From Malachius bipustulatus (taxonomy: Eukaryota > Arthropoda > Insecta > Coleoptera > Melyridae): a DNA stretch of 64,000 bases. The first letter of the stretch is position 1. Each line of letters opens with the position of its first letter. The stretch is taken from NCBI GenBank assembly GCA_910589415.1, contig OU342634.1, forward strand, positions 45,187,723 to 45,251,722, in the 5' to 3' direction. The position numbers and the translations under genes are program-made. Positions 22,667 to 33,728 of this stretch are shown piece after piece. A model generated the notes under the pieces. That model was not told where the DNA came from. It was given only the letters and a program-made list of their open reading frames with translations, and made no database searches.

Positions 22667-23367
22667 CTACAATAATATACCTAGTACTTTAATACCTAAT
22701 ATAAGTCACAAAAAAATCAACATAATTGAATTTAATAAAAATACAAAACCTGATTTTCCGAAGCGATCTTTTGCTGTAATTTTTTCCTATTTACAGCAGC
22801 ACTTGTAAGTTTCTGAGTTGTCGGCAGTTTGAATTTTGGAGCGGCGAAGTACTGATTAGTCCTTCTGTTATGCGACATAATTTTATTCATCAGAATAGCA
22901 TTATTTCTGTCAATTTCGCGCATTTCCCTATTCGTAAAAGTTTTATTTTGAGAGCAATAATAACCTTGATTGGCGTTCAAACTTTGTTGCATTCGTTCTA
23001 AAACCAAACTATAATTGGGATCTTCTTCATAGTCTTCAAAAATTTCAGTAGAATCATCTGGTGATTCTGGTACGTGATGATGAATTTGATCGTTTAAACA
23101 TTTTTCTTCGCTTTCATCATCCGGGTTAACGGTTTTTATTTTCGTATTGCTAATATTCGGACTGTTCGGGGTATTTGTTTTTAAATCATCGGATTGATTT
23201 CTATCGTCATCCTGGTTTAAATTCAGATGCAATTCAGACATTACTTTTCGTTTTCTAAGCGCCAGCAAATTATTTAATGACCTTATCGCCGTATCGAAGA
23301 AAAATTTTAATTTTATTAAATCAAATAAAGGTTTGACAGATTTGAATTTAATTTCCTGATCTTCCAT
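22613..23367 (-). CDS. Cfap97: CFAP97-domain protein (hemingway family), 2 coding exons
   Basis: Cilia- and flagella-associated protein 97 homologue; in flies the family member hemingway is needed for sperm tail and sensory cilium structure. Exons 23367-22750 and 22666-22613 join in phase 0 across an 83-bp intron to give 223 aa. The N-terminus (1-100) is charged and low-complexity; an acidic patch (EIFEDYEEDPNYS) lies near 107-120. The conserved domain follows at about 140-220: NREMREIDRNNAILMNKI, then SAAVNRKKLQQKIASENQ and, from exon 2, VLLKRIQTVKP. The second exon was found by eye because it is only 18 codons long, and it completes the LLKRIxxVKP signature. The start ATG lies just inside an acceptor (CTTGCAG), so a 5' UTR exon lies further upstream. 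Confidence 0.88.
22750..23367 (-). CDS. Cfap97: CFAP97-family coding exon 1
   Basis: Carries the start and 206 codons, ending GAAAATCAG|GTTTTG. The six bases between the acceptor and the ATG are untranslated. If the first exon extended the frame upstream, a longer N-terminus would be possible; none is visible. Confidence 0.85.
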
Positions 23368-24011
23368 GGAAACCTGCAAGTAATAATACTTCAGTAATAA
23401 ATTAAATTATAGCTCTACTGTTTAATGTTTCTGTTTGGTTCACAATATGCATGTTTGATCAATGATTCCTGTCCTGCTGTCCTATTTTATCGTCATTACT
23501 ATTATATTTTTAATATTTTTTATATTATTTATGAAATTTAAAACTTTTAAGCAAGCAGCAACATTCTGCTTTTCCGTGTCACTATCACTCTCTGTCAGTA
23601 CTCAGTAGTGTCAGTGTCAGTGTCATTGAACTTGCACATTATATTTAAATTATGACAAATTCCAAAATAAAAGTGATATTAGCTAAACAGCACTGATGAG
23701 TATTATTTTTTCGCATGCGTAATATGTTCTCTATACCGTGTTGCATACATAAAGAAAATAAGGTAACATGGGGAATGCTTTTGGTGTTAAGAAATGCGAC
23801 CAGCGACCGTAGTGTCAAAGAGGCCTTAATAGTTAAGCTGGAATAGAGTCTTTGAGAGTGAATTTATAAATACCTGTGTATTATTAGTTATTACAGATAT
23901 GTTATTGGAATTCTTTCTGTAAAATTCTTTACATTTTTAAATTTAAATTAAATTATTGTCAGATTCAAGTTTAAAATTGTTTATAAGAATAGAGTGATGT
24001 TTAAAAATGAT

Positions 24012-24769
24012 CTACACCGTGTTTTAAATTAAGTCGGCACTATTGCTAACTAACTTCGTTATTATTTGAGCTAGAAAGTCGGTTAAAATAGTAAACTAGT
24101 AGTATTTTTCTCCTGAATAAAATGGCGAAAACAGGAAAACGATTGAACATCGCGTTTTCGAGATATTTAAAGAAATTGACATTTAAAAATTATTTTTTAA
24201 TGGAACACCCTGTATATTTTTAGATGGATCGATTGCAAAATTTTTTTAAAGGAAAAGTTCTTAATGCACTATGATCCTAAAATAATAAGTTCATTAATTA
24301 TTCATCATTTTACTACTCCCAAAGTAGGTTGCGACAATTATTGTTATTTAGTGTACCTACGTAATGTAAGGTAAAAAAATTATGTCATCCCCAGTAATGT
24401 ATTTTTTTCATTAAAAAATACACTAAAAATAAGAGTTGTTATCTTGAAAAGGATTTAATTTTAAATATACAAATAACAGAACTTGTTTGTGTTGTAAGAT
24501 TTTATTATTTTAGGATCATAGTGCATAGAGACTTTTTCCTTAAAAAAAAAAAAAATTGCAACCGATCCGTCTAAAAATATACAGGGTGTTCCATTAAAAA
24601 ATATTATTTTTTTTTAAATATCTCGAAAACGCGATGTTCAATTGTTTTCCTGTTTTCATCGTTTTATTCAGCAGAGAAAATACTACTAGTTTGTTAATTT
24701 AACCGACTTTCTAGCTCAAATAATAGCGAAGTTAGCAATAGTGCCGACTTAATTTAAAACGCGGTGTAT
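24012..24769. repeat. Fold-back element, 758 bp
   Basis: Near-complete snap-back: the left arm TTTTAAATTAAGTCGGCACT, AACATCGCGTTTTCGAGATA, ATGGAACACCCTGTATATTT, TATGATCCTAAAATAATAAG is mirrored on the right by AGTGCCGACTTAATTTAAAA, TATCTCGAAAACGCGATGTT, AATATACAGGGTGTTCCATT and TTATTATTTTAGGATCATA. No open frame. Confidence 0.9.
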
Positions 24770-26040
24770 ACAGGATATCCCATGCATGATATGGTGGGAA
24801 ATCTCCCGAAGACTACTTATGAGATTGCTCATATCTTTTTTATTGTGAAAAATAAATAAATAATTTTCTGTAGGCTTGCATAAGTCGTCAACAGCCTACC
24901 CATTTGATGTGTCAAAAAATTTCAAGCCAAAAATTCCAGAGTTTTTTTAGTAAATTTTTATTTTACTTATGGCCGTCATATTGTTTTTATGTCGTTTGTG
25001 ATACAAAAAATCAATAAAATACAATGACAATTAAAAAAAATGAAAAATTTTATTCATTTTTTGAAAAAAAATTAAAGTTTTTACACCGAATGACGTCGTA
25101 TAATGTCGTATTAATATGACATCACATTGTTGTTTTTTTTTTTTTTTGGTTTCCATGTTTTTTTTTAAATTCTGAATGTCATGAAAAAACAATATAATTT
25201 CTTTCATAAAATAAGAAATCTCGATTTTCCATTTTTTCAGGATATTTCAGCAGCGTCTGAAGTTCTCATTAATTATGTTTCAGATTCTTAATAAGTATGA
25301 AATTGTGCAACTTTTCTCTAATTGATCTGACCCTGTATCTCTTATCGTTTCCAAGATAGTTCTTCTTAAATGGGACACCCATATAAGAGCACTTTAAACT
25401 AAACACAATAATAAAACCATAATATATACCACATAACATAATTATATAGATCTAGCACAAAGGAAAACACAAGCAACGAAGGAAAAACGCAGTAGAATTT
25501 GACATTTTTTTATAAACGACCTCGCCGCACAAAATGCTTTGAATCAAAATACAATCGCATGACGTCATTGCGCAGTAGTGACCAAAATAGTAAAAGCAAC
25601 ATACCGTGTTGTATCTTGCGTGATGGAGAGCTGGTTTTAGAAGTATCACTTACGCAAAATTTAAAAATTGAATGTCAATTGTCAATTTTGATTCTGAATG
25701 ACGGTTAACACATTGGAAAATATCACAAAAAATAACATTTGATTAGACTTTTATTAGAAGAAATTAGAAATGTGAACAGTGAACAGTGAACACCTTTTCC
25801 GTTATTAATTAATTGTGTATCATGGGAAAAATATTTTATTAGAAAGTGCGAATGTGCAATGTCTCTAAATTTTTAGTAACAATATTGATTATTTTGATTT
25901 GGATGAACAAGTTTGCAAATATTTGTTCCAGTAATAAAAGAGTGATAGTCCGTGTCAGATTGCGTATCTATAACTGACTGGTGGTCTTTTAGCAGAAGTT
26001 ATCTAGGTCTGGTGACAACAACAACACTAATCCACAACAA

Positions 26041-26076
26041 ATGGTACTAATTTTATTTACTAAACAATCAAGATAA
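26041..26076 (+). promoter_or_regulatory. Upstream ORF before the SLAIN start
   Basis: ATG followed by ten sense codons and TAA, ending two bases before the SLAIN ATG at 26079. If this stretch is in the mRNA, it could limit initiation at the main start. The sequence shows it directly; the effect is inferred. Confidence 0.5.
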
Positions 26077-26078
26077 AT

Positions 26079-26248
26079 ATGGAAATGTCAGTTGACGTCT
26101 TAAACGCTTCAGAGCCCTTCAAATTTATTAAAAAGCGCAAGGAAGAGATCTCATCTGTATCTTTAAATAGCCAAGAGGAATTTGTGTCATCTGACTTGGA
26201 CTCCATAGTAGATATGAGTAAAATTAATTTCGAAGACGATCTAACTTG
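26079..26248 (+). CDS. SLAIN: SLAIN coding exon 1
   Basis: Encodes MEMSVDVLNASEPFKFIKKR to INFEDDLT and leaves TG, which joins G of exon 2 to make the Trp of the DDLTWLYE signature. Followed by a 59-bp intron with GTAAGT donor and TCATCAG acceptor. Confidence 0.85.
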
Positions 26249-29200
26249 GTAAGTATTTGACACACCACATTACTACCACATAATTTATTTTGATTCACTT
26301 TCATCAGGTTGTATGAATGCCCAAATTCAAATAAACCGCAGTCCAGTAAATTGTCTCTGTCGGAACTGAAGAGGTGGTTGCACGAAGACACCGGCAGCTC
26401 CATTGAATCGTTTAGGAATTCTCTGGAAGCGACCAAGACAACACCCACACCAGAAGCAGAGAGGTCGTTTGATAGTCGAACTTTCACGAGACCAAAAAAG
26501 AACGAAAACCGTCCCAGTATTGAAAGGTTGACCGGAGAATACTTTGGGAATATTAGCGGTAGTAGATCGCAGCAGAGCTCACCCAGAAGAATTTCTACCG
26601 GTCTTCTAGACACCACTCATACTATCCTTAGAGAAGATGTCTCTCCGACTCCGCAAGTACAGAGCTCACTTAGTAGAAGACAGTCGGTAGAAAGGAACGA
26701 CAGTCTTAAAGAAGAAGTAACTGACACTCTTACTCAGCCTTTGCAATTTGATTTGACTAATCAGACTTCAAGCTGTTACTTCGAGTCTATTCTAGCTAAC
26801 AATGGGGCGGATGCCGACTCTTTTCAAAATATGTCGCCCCCGAGTTTGGTAAATTCCATGTGTTCATCAACGTTTACAAATTTACTGGAGAATAGTTACA
26901 TTAAAAATGATCCACAGCTGAGGGAGATTAGAGACACGGACTTCACTGACGCTGTATTGATGCAGGAAGCTGAGCCAACGTTGTGTCAATCGATGAGCGA
27001 GAGTTGCAGTAGCTTGAACTCGGACAGTCCAGAAAACTTTTTGAGAAAAGTGTCGATGAATGGGAGCTTTAAGAGGAATCTTACGAAAAATTCTGATCAT
27101 TCCACCGTCAGTAATGAGACTGCTTTTCTCAATGGTTTAGATCTAGATGATTTAAATGGTAACTATTACTTGTCTTGTATTTCACTTGTTTCCTTTTTTG
27201 TTAACTATACTGTGTAAAGTCCAAACATACTTCAAACTTTATTGTTATGAATTATGATTTTTCTTCATATTTAATTAATTTAAAAAATTCACCACCTTGG
27301 AGTAACCTGTGTTGCCAACCCGGTGAAAGTTTAAATCAGCAGATTTCACTAAAAAAAATTCAGACTAGCTGGCTTTGAATTACGTACTCACGCATGGGCA
27401 GTATAGCGGTGATATCACGACGTAAGTGGATGATAACCTGAAACGCAGATTTATTATACATTAACAAAATATCAGTAGATATACCGATAAATCAGTAGGG
27501 TTGGCAACACTGCGAATAACTCTCTTACTCTACAAGTGAAGCACCCTATGTTCTACTATAAACTATACACCGTTCACTTATTATAAAAGAATTGGGTTAT
27601 GGTGTAGGGTGATAGAAATCACTGGGTATAACCGCTGTCAATCATTGGCTGGAGTTTGGTTATGTCTCTTTTTTATGAGGTTGAAGTTTTATGGCAAGGA
27701 ACAGGACATAGTTGCCAGATGGATTTTTGATATTTTTGGTATTCTTGTTATATTTATATTTGCATCTTTGGGGGCTTTCTATTTTGAATCATTTAGTCAC
27801 ATATTGCAATCTTTAACTAGAACGCAATGTCGCTGGATCTAATAAGATCTTAAAATCTTAAGCTTTTCATAAGAGTTTGAGAAAAAGGTTATCATGTAAT
27901 TTTTCCAAGTTAGGAAAATACACAAATGTACTTTTTGAATATGAAATAAAAAACTTGAATCAATTATATTAATTTACTTTTAATAAATACATAGCAGGTA
28001 ATTAAAATATATCGGTACGTTTATTAAAATATTAAAATATAGGTACGTAAATGAAATATATTTTTCGTCAATTCGTCGGTTATTCGGTATCGTATTGTAG
28101 TAGTGTGTCGGAAACCAGCCAAAGATTCTGGACTTCTGGCTTCTGGCCCAAAATTATCCCCCATTATCAATAACCGCTATACTGCATCCTGCTTAGAATC
28201 AGAATCATCTTCAGCGCTCTGATTTTAATAATATTTTCACCATGTCCATTTGTTTCGTCCAGTCCTCCGAAATAAGTTTTTCACAATGATTATATTAATT
28301 TTGTCACATGTCAGGTGTACTTACATTTTGAAAGCTCTTCAAGACATACATTCTTTACTTTATCCTTAGAGGGAAGCTGCTAATTTACGTGCTTGTATAG
28401 TGAAGTTTACAATACCTCCATGTCATTTCGATTGGGTTGTATTGGAAATAGATTATTGCAAATCTTCCGGAAACACAAAAATTTCATAATCAGTGCCTGT
28501 TTTATGTGGGCTGCCCAAGGGTGTAATATCAAATTTGTCTTGTCTAATAATACTTGCTAATGCCACGGTCTGACTACTATAAGAGACAGTAATTACCAGC
28601 AATTTAGCAGATACAGATACACATACTCAATACTTACATTCCAAATATATTTCACCTTCTGAATGACTTAAATGTTTGCTCAAGTTTGGACTTTCTGGAT
28701 CTTAATCATTGAAATGCTTTCTTAATGCGGATTTATTCATCAGATATTATTTTCGTCATTTTGCTCTTTTGAAATTTAAAATGTCAAAAATTTAATAAGT
28801 TTATTTGTCAGTTTGAGAAAAATTGATCAGAGTAAAAAATCATCCTAGATAGATATCCTAGTACTAAAACTTCAATTTGACAACATGGCTGTTAATCAGC
28901 TGAGACACTTTGAGTGATTTGACAAATGTCAGTCTATACTTAACCTTTAATATCTCGATCAGCTGATATTGTCAATCGAGATCTAGGGAGTTTTCATTTT
29001 TGCAAACCTAAAAACAAAAGTTCATGGCCACCTAGTTCTTTTTTAATATGTGAACGGTGTATACATATAACTGAGCCCAATGACAGTAGTGTCAACACTG
29101 ACAAGTGACAGTGACAGTTTTCCTGAATCAATTACTGAATTGGCATCCCTAATACCTACTGCAATAGCTTCTAAAAACTCCAATCTAGCCATTTTTTTTT

Positions 29201-32200
29201 TTATGAGTTTATAAAAATGTTTACAGTGCCCAAATGAGGAGGTCAGTCTTGGTACTCTTGGTTGATATTTTTTGTTTGTATCGTTTTCATTAATTTTGTT
29301 TCTTAATTACACTTGCAGTGTAATTAAGTGTTACTTTTTTCTCAATTTTGTTTCACAGTTTCTCAAATAATTCAATTTCACATTGCACAATTTCTCATTT
29401 TTTATCAAATGTCAGTGTTGTTGTTTTACAAATTAAATTTCTCTTTTGCCAAATGAAATTTTTAGAATACTCTTACACTTACAACGATTACCTAAAGATT
29501 GGAAAAGCATTTCGTAAAAAGTGAATCTTTTTGACAAAAGAGGAATTTAATTTGAAAAAGAACACCAGCCTTTAATAAATGAGAAATAATATGCCAAACT
29601 GTGAAAAACAATTTAGAAAAGAAGAAAGGCAAAAGAGAAACACTCCAACTTTATAATTATTATTAAAAGATTTCACAAAAAAGAGAATTCAGCAGCAAAC
29701 ATTCACTAATTACACACGGTTTTTTAAACCTAATAAAACATATCAAATATGACAGAATAATGGTAGTCACCTGACCTGACATCCTTTATTTCCCTTAGTT
29801 ATTTGTATTTTTACTCAACTCTTTTAAATTATGTTATTTGATTTTTTTGATTTTTTTTAAACTTATTTTTTAATTTAAAAAATGGAGCATTTTTTTAACT
29901 AGGCGTCAAAGTTACATTTTGAATGGCCCGGCTAACAAAGATCCTTACAAATTTTAACATTTGGATATGCAATAAAAATTACAAAATTTTACCCGAGGAA
30001 CAAAGAATTTTCTTTCTGGGGGGCTATTCTCGAGTTCATGGGAGTCGCTCATGAGTGGAAGTCCCTCATGAGACTTTACATGAAAACCGGTCAACCTAGG
30101 GTACCTGTACCTGCATTACTGACTGTCAAATTAACTTCAAAAAACGTCAGTTCAAAAATTCATACAATTTATTATTATGTCAGCTTATTTGAAACTTATT
30201 ATAGTCATATGTCAATTTTTATCTATTACTGGTATATTCTGAGTAACAAACCACTCAGTTTGTCAGGTAGGTTTAATTGCACCTCCATGAACCTTTTTTT
30301 TCAAAAGGTTTGGATGGAAACTTCTTATTTAGATTGCTCTGTTGTCCGTGTGTCTGTTAAGACACATTTTGTCAGTAACTGTTGAAGATATCCAGTTAAA
30401 AATTATGCCAAATACTAAAATCTATAGTTCTTAGATCCTTAATATGTTTTCAATACTCATTAAAATAGGATTCCTCATTCACTGGTTGTGATGGTATTTT
30501 GTTTATTTTTTCAAATTTTGCTTTTTTCCACTTGATGCCTACGTCTGTGACCAAATGTGCCAAAGCTATGACATCTAAGTGTGCAAACATCTCCATGTCA
30601 AGTTTGCACTTTGAATGGCAATTCCGGGGATCGTTCCATTCCGACAAACTCGAGAAGAGCCACCCTTAAAGAAACACTTCTCAAATATTTCCAAAAATTG
30701 TCGAAACATCTTCAAACAAATACATATTGCCAAGTATGTATTTCCAAATATTTCCCAATATTCCCAAATGTTTCCAAATATTTAAAATTCTTTCTAAACA
30801 TTTAAGATATTTCCGGTTCCAAGTATCGTCAAATATTTCTAACTCGATTTCCAAAAAATACCTACTTCCAAATATTACCAAATACCTACATAGCTCCAAA
30901 TATTTCCAAATATTTCAAAATATTCTCAAATATTCAAAACATTTCCAAACATTGTCAAAATTTACAAGTATGTACATATGTATTGCCAAATATTTCAAAT
31001 ATTTCAAATTATTTCCAAATATTTAAAATATTTCCCAACATTGTCAAAATTTAAAATATGTACTTCCAAATATTTCCAAACGTTGTTAAATATTTCCAAA
31101 TATTCCCAAATATTTTCTAGTATTGCCAGAATATTTCAAACATTTTAAAACATTGCCAAATATTTCCAAATATTTCAAATAATTTCTAAATAATTTCAAA
31201 CATTTCCAAAGCTGGGTACATTTCCTCGAGTGTTCCATCATATGATTCTTCTTGCGCGTAATTTTTGTCAATATTTTAAGTTATTACATCAATTTTTTTC
31301 TGTATCACCATGTACAGTTTCTAATAATACTTACCGGCTTATTTTACCATTATCTTCTTGAATCTTTCTTGAGATCTCTTCTTATCTAATAATTTCGTTT
31401 CAGATTCAACACTCGTTTTAGATGATATAGATGTCGATGCAATTTTAAATAACACCAGCACCAATACCAGCAGAGATGGAACTCTAAAATCAACTGCGAC
31501 AAGTAAGTTGAACGGAACTTACAGGAGACCCTCAAAATATGCCACGTACCGTAAAAGCGATTCATGCAGAAACAGTCCAAATCTGGAGTCTGCATTTATT
31601 TCGCCCTCTCATTCACCTTCAAAAGACTCCAACAAGTCGAAAGACGGACGGAACTCCTCGACCGAAAGAGACCAGCACGATTATGCCAACACGATAGTTA
31701 CTGTCGAATCGCCGAGATTGAAACGTCGTTTCGAAAGGTCCCAAATGCAGATAAAAGAGATGCTGGAGAAGGCCAACGACAAGTACGACAACACGACTTT
31801 CAGTCAGAACAATAAAATTTCAGAGCTGAATAAATTGAACACCACACACACTGTGCTCAACGCCACTTTTGATAAGACTTACAAGAGTTTTACAAAGGCT
31901 GCTTCGTTTGATTCAATGGTGGACAGCTTCGAGGAACAAGAAAAACTCAACTCCACTTTTTGCAAAGCTAGCGAGACTCCGTTAACGATGGCCTGCTCGT
32001 CGGGATCCGTCGAAAGTTTGGACCGTCTAAGCAGCAGCTTATCAAACACCAGCTTAAGCTCGAGCAGGATGCTGTATGATGCGGATGGTGGCAGTGGCGG
32101 TGTCGGTGTCGTTGGTGAAATCCACACTCAAAGTAAGTAAATCGACGCTTCTCTCCTTCCTGTATCAAACTGTTAATTTTTTTATTGGCAGATTTTTTTG

Positions 32201-33484
32201 TCGCATTTGTTAGTTATGTCCGCAGAATGTTAGGTAGAGCTCTGCCATTTTGGTTGTAACTGTGTACATATTTACAAATTATGGAACTCTTGGGTAAAAT
32301 GCAGTCTCGTCTATTAATCTCACATTGACCTACAACTTTATTTACAGATTTCAATGCAATATCAACCCCTCGACCGATATCTCTGCAAACAAAACTCTGG
32401 GACAACGATCTTATCTCTCCGATAACTTCGAATTCATGCGACACCGACCAATCATCCAGCGATGAATTTCAAAGCGCCCGTTCAAACGTGTCAAAGAAAA
32501 CGTTAATAGAAGAAGACTTCAACAATGAAGAGACGTACATCGCTCAGAAACCAACACCCACCAAACCCAGAAGCGTCAACACTGTTCCTAGAAATTTAGC
32601 GAGCATGGCGATGGCTTTCAGGAGCTCTTACACCAATCTACAGAAAGTGGGGACGAATCCGTACGGGTCGCAACCGAGCTTGAACAGAGTCACCAATAAT
32701 TCGAAGCCGAGTAATTTGAAGACGGTGAAAAATACACTTAGAGGGTCTTACACTAGTTTGAGGCCGATCAGTGCCGGGAATTTGCCGGTGGCGCCCCCAA
32801 TTTCCAAGCATAATTCCACTGTTACAGTGAACTCGAAACCAGTGAACTCTAAATCGGCTCCCAGTGTTGCTCAGATTAGTTCTTCTAATACCAGAATTTC
32901 TGAAGTAAGTAATTTATTAAAAGACTCAAACAGAGGGTATCATAAAGGCTGATTAAGTTAACGGGCAGATTTCTGTAGCCATTTCTGAAGAAGGGATCGA
33001 GTCTAAGTGGAAATTTTTTAAATTTATCTATTCTTGACATGAAAGTGATTACAAAAATGTTAATAAAAGTCATTTGATGTCGATATTAGCTTCAAAAACG
33101 AGCATAGAAATCTGCCCGTTAGCCTAATGAGCCTTTATAATATTGGCTGTTATTTATTAATGATAAAAAGTAAAAGAAAAAAAGTTACAAAGCTTTCTTG
33201 TATCTTATCTGTGACCTATAATTCTCATTTTAAGATGTCCCACCAGTTCTCTCGAACAAAGACTTGTGGCAACGGTGATGGCACTTTTATTGTTCCAAAT
33301 CCTCCCAGAACAAGTGGTTTGCCGAGACCCGTCGGAACAGGAATACCAAGACCAGTTTCAAGGATACCCGGACCTCGCCCTTCAAGGTAATTTTATTTCA
33401 AACCCAGATGCGCTTGTGAAATTATAATGTTTTTTTTATAGATCCTCGTCTGCACTACAGAAAAAAACTACTGGCGGTTACTGA
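26079..33484 (+). CDS. SLAIN: SLAIN-motif / Sentin-family microtubule plus-end protein (6 coding exons)
   Basis: Cytoplasmic adaptor that links EB1 and the XMAP215/ch-TOG polymerase at growing microtubule ends (role known for vertebrate SLAIN2 and fly Sentin). Exons 26079-26248, 26308-27158, 31404-32132, 32348-32904, 33235-33386, 33442-33484; sum 2502 nt, 833 aa, all phases consistent. The N-terminus carries the family signature DDLTWLYECP across the first junction (residues 53-62), then LSLSELKRWL. The rest is Ser/Thr/Asn-rich and largely disordered. Two related blocks, FRSSYTNLQ and LRGSYTSLRP, lie in exon 4. Exon 5 encodes SGLPRPVGTGIPRPVSRIPG, with SxLP/TxIP/SxIP motifs. The protein ends TTGGY. 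The ATG choice rests on a favourable -3 A and on in-frame stops upstream. Assignment to the family is firm; which member is less so. Confidence 0.85.
26308..27158 (+). CDS. SLAIN: SLAIN coding exon 2
   Basis: Largest exon, residues 57-340. Begins LYECPNSNKPQSSKLSLSEL, then Ser/Thr-rich sequence with RSQQSSPRR and SMSESCSSLNSDSPENFLRK, candidate phosphorylation sites. Ends AATG|GTAACT. The longer frame running past the donor is intron read-through. Confidence 0.85.
27309..27513. repeat. Small inverted-repeat element, about 205 bp
   Basis: The ends TGTTGCCAACCCGGT and AGTAGGGTTGGCAACA are inverted copies, with AAATCAGCAGATTT echoed near the right end. MITE-like. Confidence 0.65.
27564..29063. 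mobile_element. Non-autonomous DNA transposon, 1.5 kb, TIR TATACACCGTTCAC
   Basis: TATACACCGTTCACTTATTA at the left is matched by the reverse complement of the right end (TATACACCGTTCACATATTA), and similarity continues through AAAAGAA. No transposase motif is visible inside. Confidence 0.6.
30013..30668. repeat. Fold-back family C, decayed copy
   Basis: The right end, read in reverse, contains TCTCGAGTTTGTCGGAATGG and AACGATCCCCGGAATTG, close to the left end of 44549-45110. The left end has CTATTCTCGAGTTCATGGGA. The arms are poorly preserved. Confidence 0.5.
30670..31215. repeat. Degenerate AT-rich minisatellite
   Basis: Roughly 45 imperfect copies of a 10-12 base unit close to TATTTCCAAA. 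The period varies between copies. The open frames here on both strands (rich in Phe, Ile, Lys, Asn) are by-products of the repeat. Confidence 0.88.
31404..32132 (+). CDS. SLAIN: SLAIN coding exon 3
   Basis: Starts after TTTCAG in phase 1 (DSTLVLDDIDVDAILNN), continues STATSKLNGTYRRPSKYATY and SPRLKRRFERSQMQIKEML, and ends CACACTCAAA|GTAAGT. The frame is continuous through 31505. Confidence 0.85.
32348..32904 (+). CDS. SLAIN: SLAIN coding exon 4
   Basis: Encodes NFNAISTPRPISLQTKLWDN through RISE, with the repeated blocks AFRSSYTNLQKV and LRGSYTSLRPI. Ends GAA|GTAAGT at a codon border, 25 bp before the MITE at 32930. Confidence 0.85.
32930..33150. repeat. MITE family A, copy 2, in SLAIN intron 4
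   Basis: Ends ACAGAGGGTATCATAAAGGC and GCCTTTATAATATTGGCTGT; inner blocks AAGTTAACGGGCAGATTTCT and AGAAATCTGCCCGTTAGCCT are inverted. It lies between the exon 4 donor and the exon 5 acceptor. Confidence 0.85.
33235..33386 (+). CDS. SLAIN: SLAIN coding exon 5 (SxIP cluster)
   Basis: Encodes the Pro/Arg-rich EB1-binding region, residues 770-819. Acceptor placed at TTTTAAG|ATG; an alternative in-frame acceptor CACCAG 12 bases later would drop four residues. Donor TCAAG|GTAATT. Confidence 0.75.
33442..33484 (+). CDS. SLAIN: SLAIN coding exon 6 (terminal, 14 codons)
   Basis: After TTTTATAG it encodes SSSALQKKTTGGY then TGA; the phase fits exon 5 (AG|A = Arg). A C-terminal tyrosine is also a feature of vertebrate SLAIN2 as I recall it. 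Confidence 0.8.
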
Positions 33485-33722
33485 CATATTATATCTTTTT
33501 TTATTTATCGGTGCCTTATTCATTGAAATTGTAATATCGGCGCATATCCACTAAACTAACATTATAATGCTTGATTTGTATGGGTTCATAAAAATCTTCC
33601 TGATTTAACTTTAGCACAAAAGTAACAGGTGATGTCATCATTTTTTTTGTCTGCTTTGTATTTTTGAATTCATTAATAATAATAGTAGTCTAGTCACTTT
33701 TCTTATCCTATTTTTTTTAGAA

Positions 33723-33728
33723 AATAAA
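33723..33728 (+). promoter_or_regulatory. Possible SLAIN poly-A signal
   Basis: First AATAAA downstream of the stop, about 240 bp into the 3' UTR. Another AATAAA lies near 34821. Cleavage sites cannot be seen. Confidence 0.35.

Larger units (their letters stand above)
23374..26078. other. Divergent spacer between CFAP97 (minus) and SLAIN (plus)
   Basis: Should contain both promoters and the 5' UTR intron of the CFAP97 gene. It holds a GTGTCA microsatellite near 23608, a 758-bp fold-back element (24012-24769) and perhaps a second ACAGG...-ended element (about 24770-25385). No coding exon recognised. Confidence 0.6.
27159..31403. other. SLAIN intron 2, packed with repeats
   Basis: 4.2-kb intron holding a small inverted repeat (27309-27513), a TIR element (27564-29063), a decayed family C element (about 30013-30668) and a degenerate minisatellite (30670-31215). 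The plus frame at 27609-27842 is hydrophobic but not recognised. Confidence 0.7.

Noticed and set aside
26224..26616. Open minus-strand frame of 130 codons opposite SLAIN exon 2
   Set aside because: It is antisense to a well-supported exon with consistent splice phases and has no recognisable domain.
30681..31271. Open frames on both strands rich in Phe, Ile, Lys and Asn
   Set aside because: Produced by the TATTTCCAAA-type tandem repeat; low complexity and no start context.
32348..32952. Reading SLAIN exon 4 through to the stop near 32952
   Set aside because: Consensus donor GTAAGT at 32905 and the in-phase exons 5 and 6 give a conserved C-terminus; the read-through runs into a MITE.
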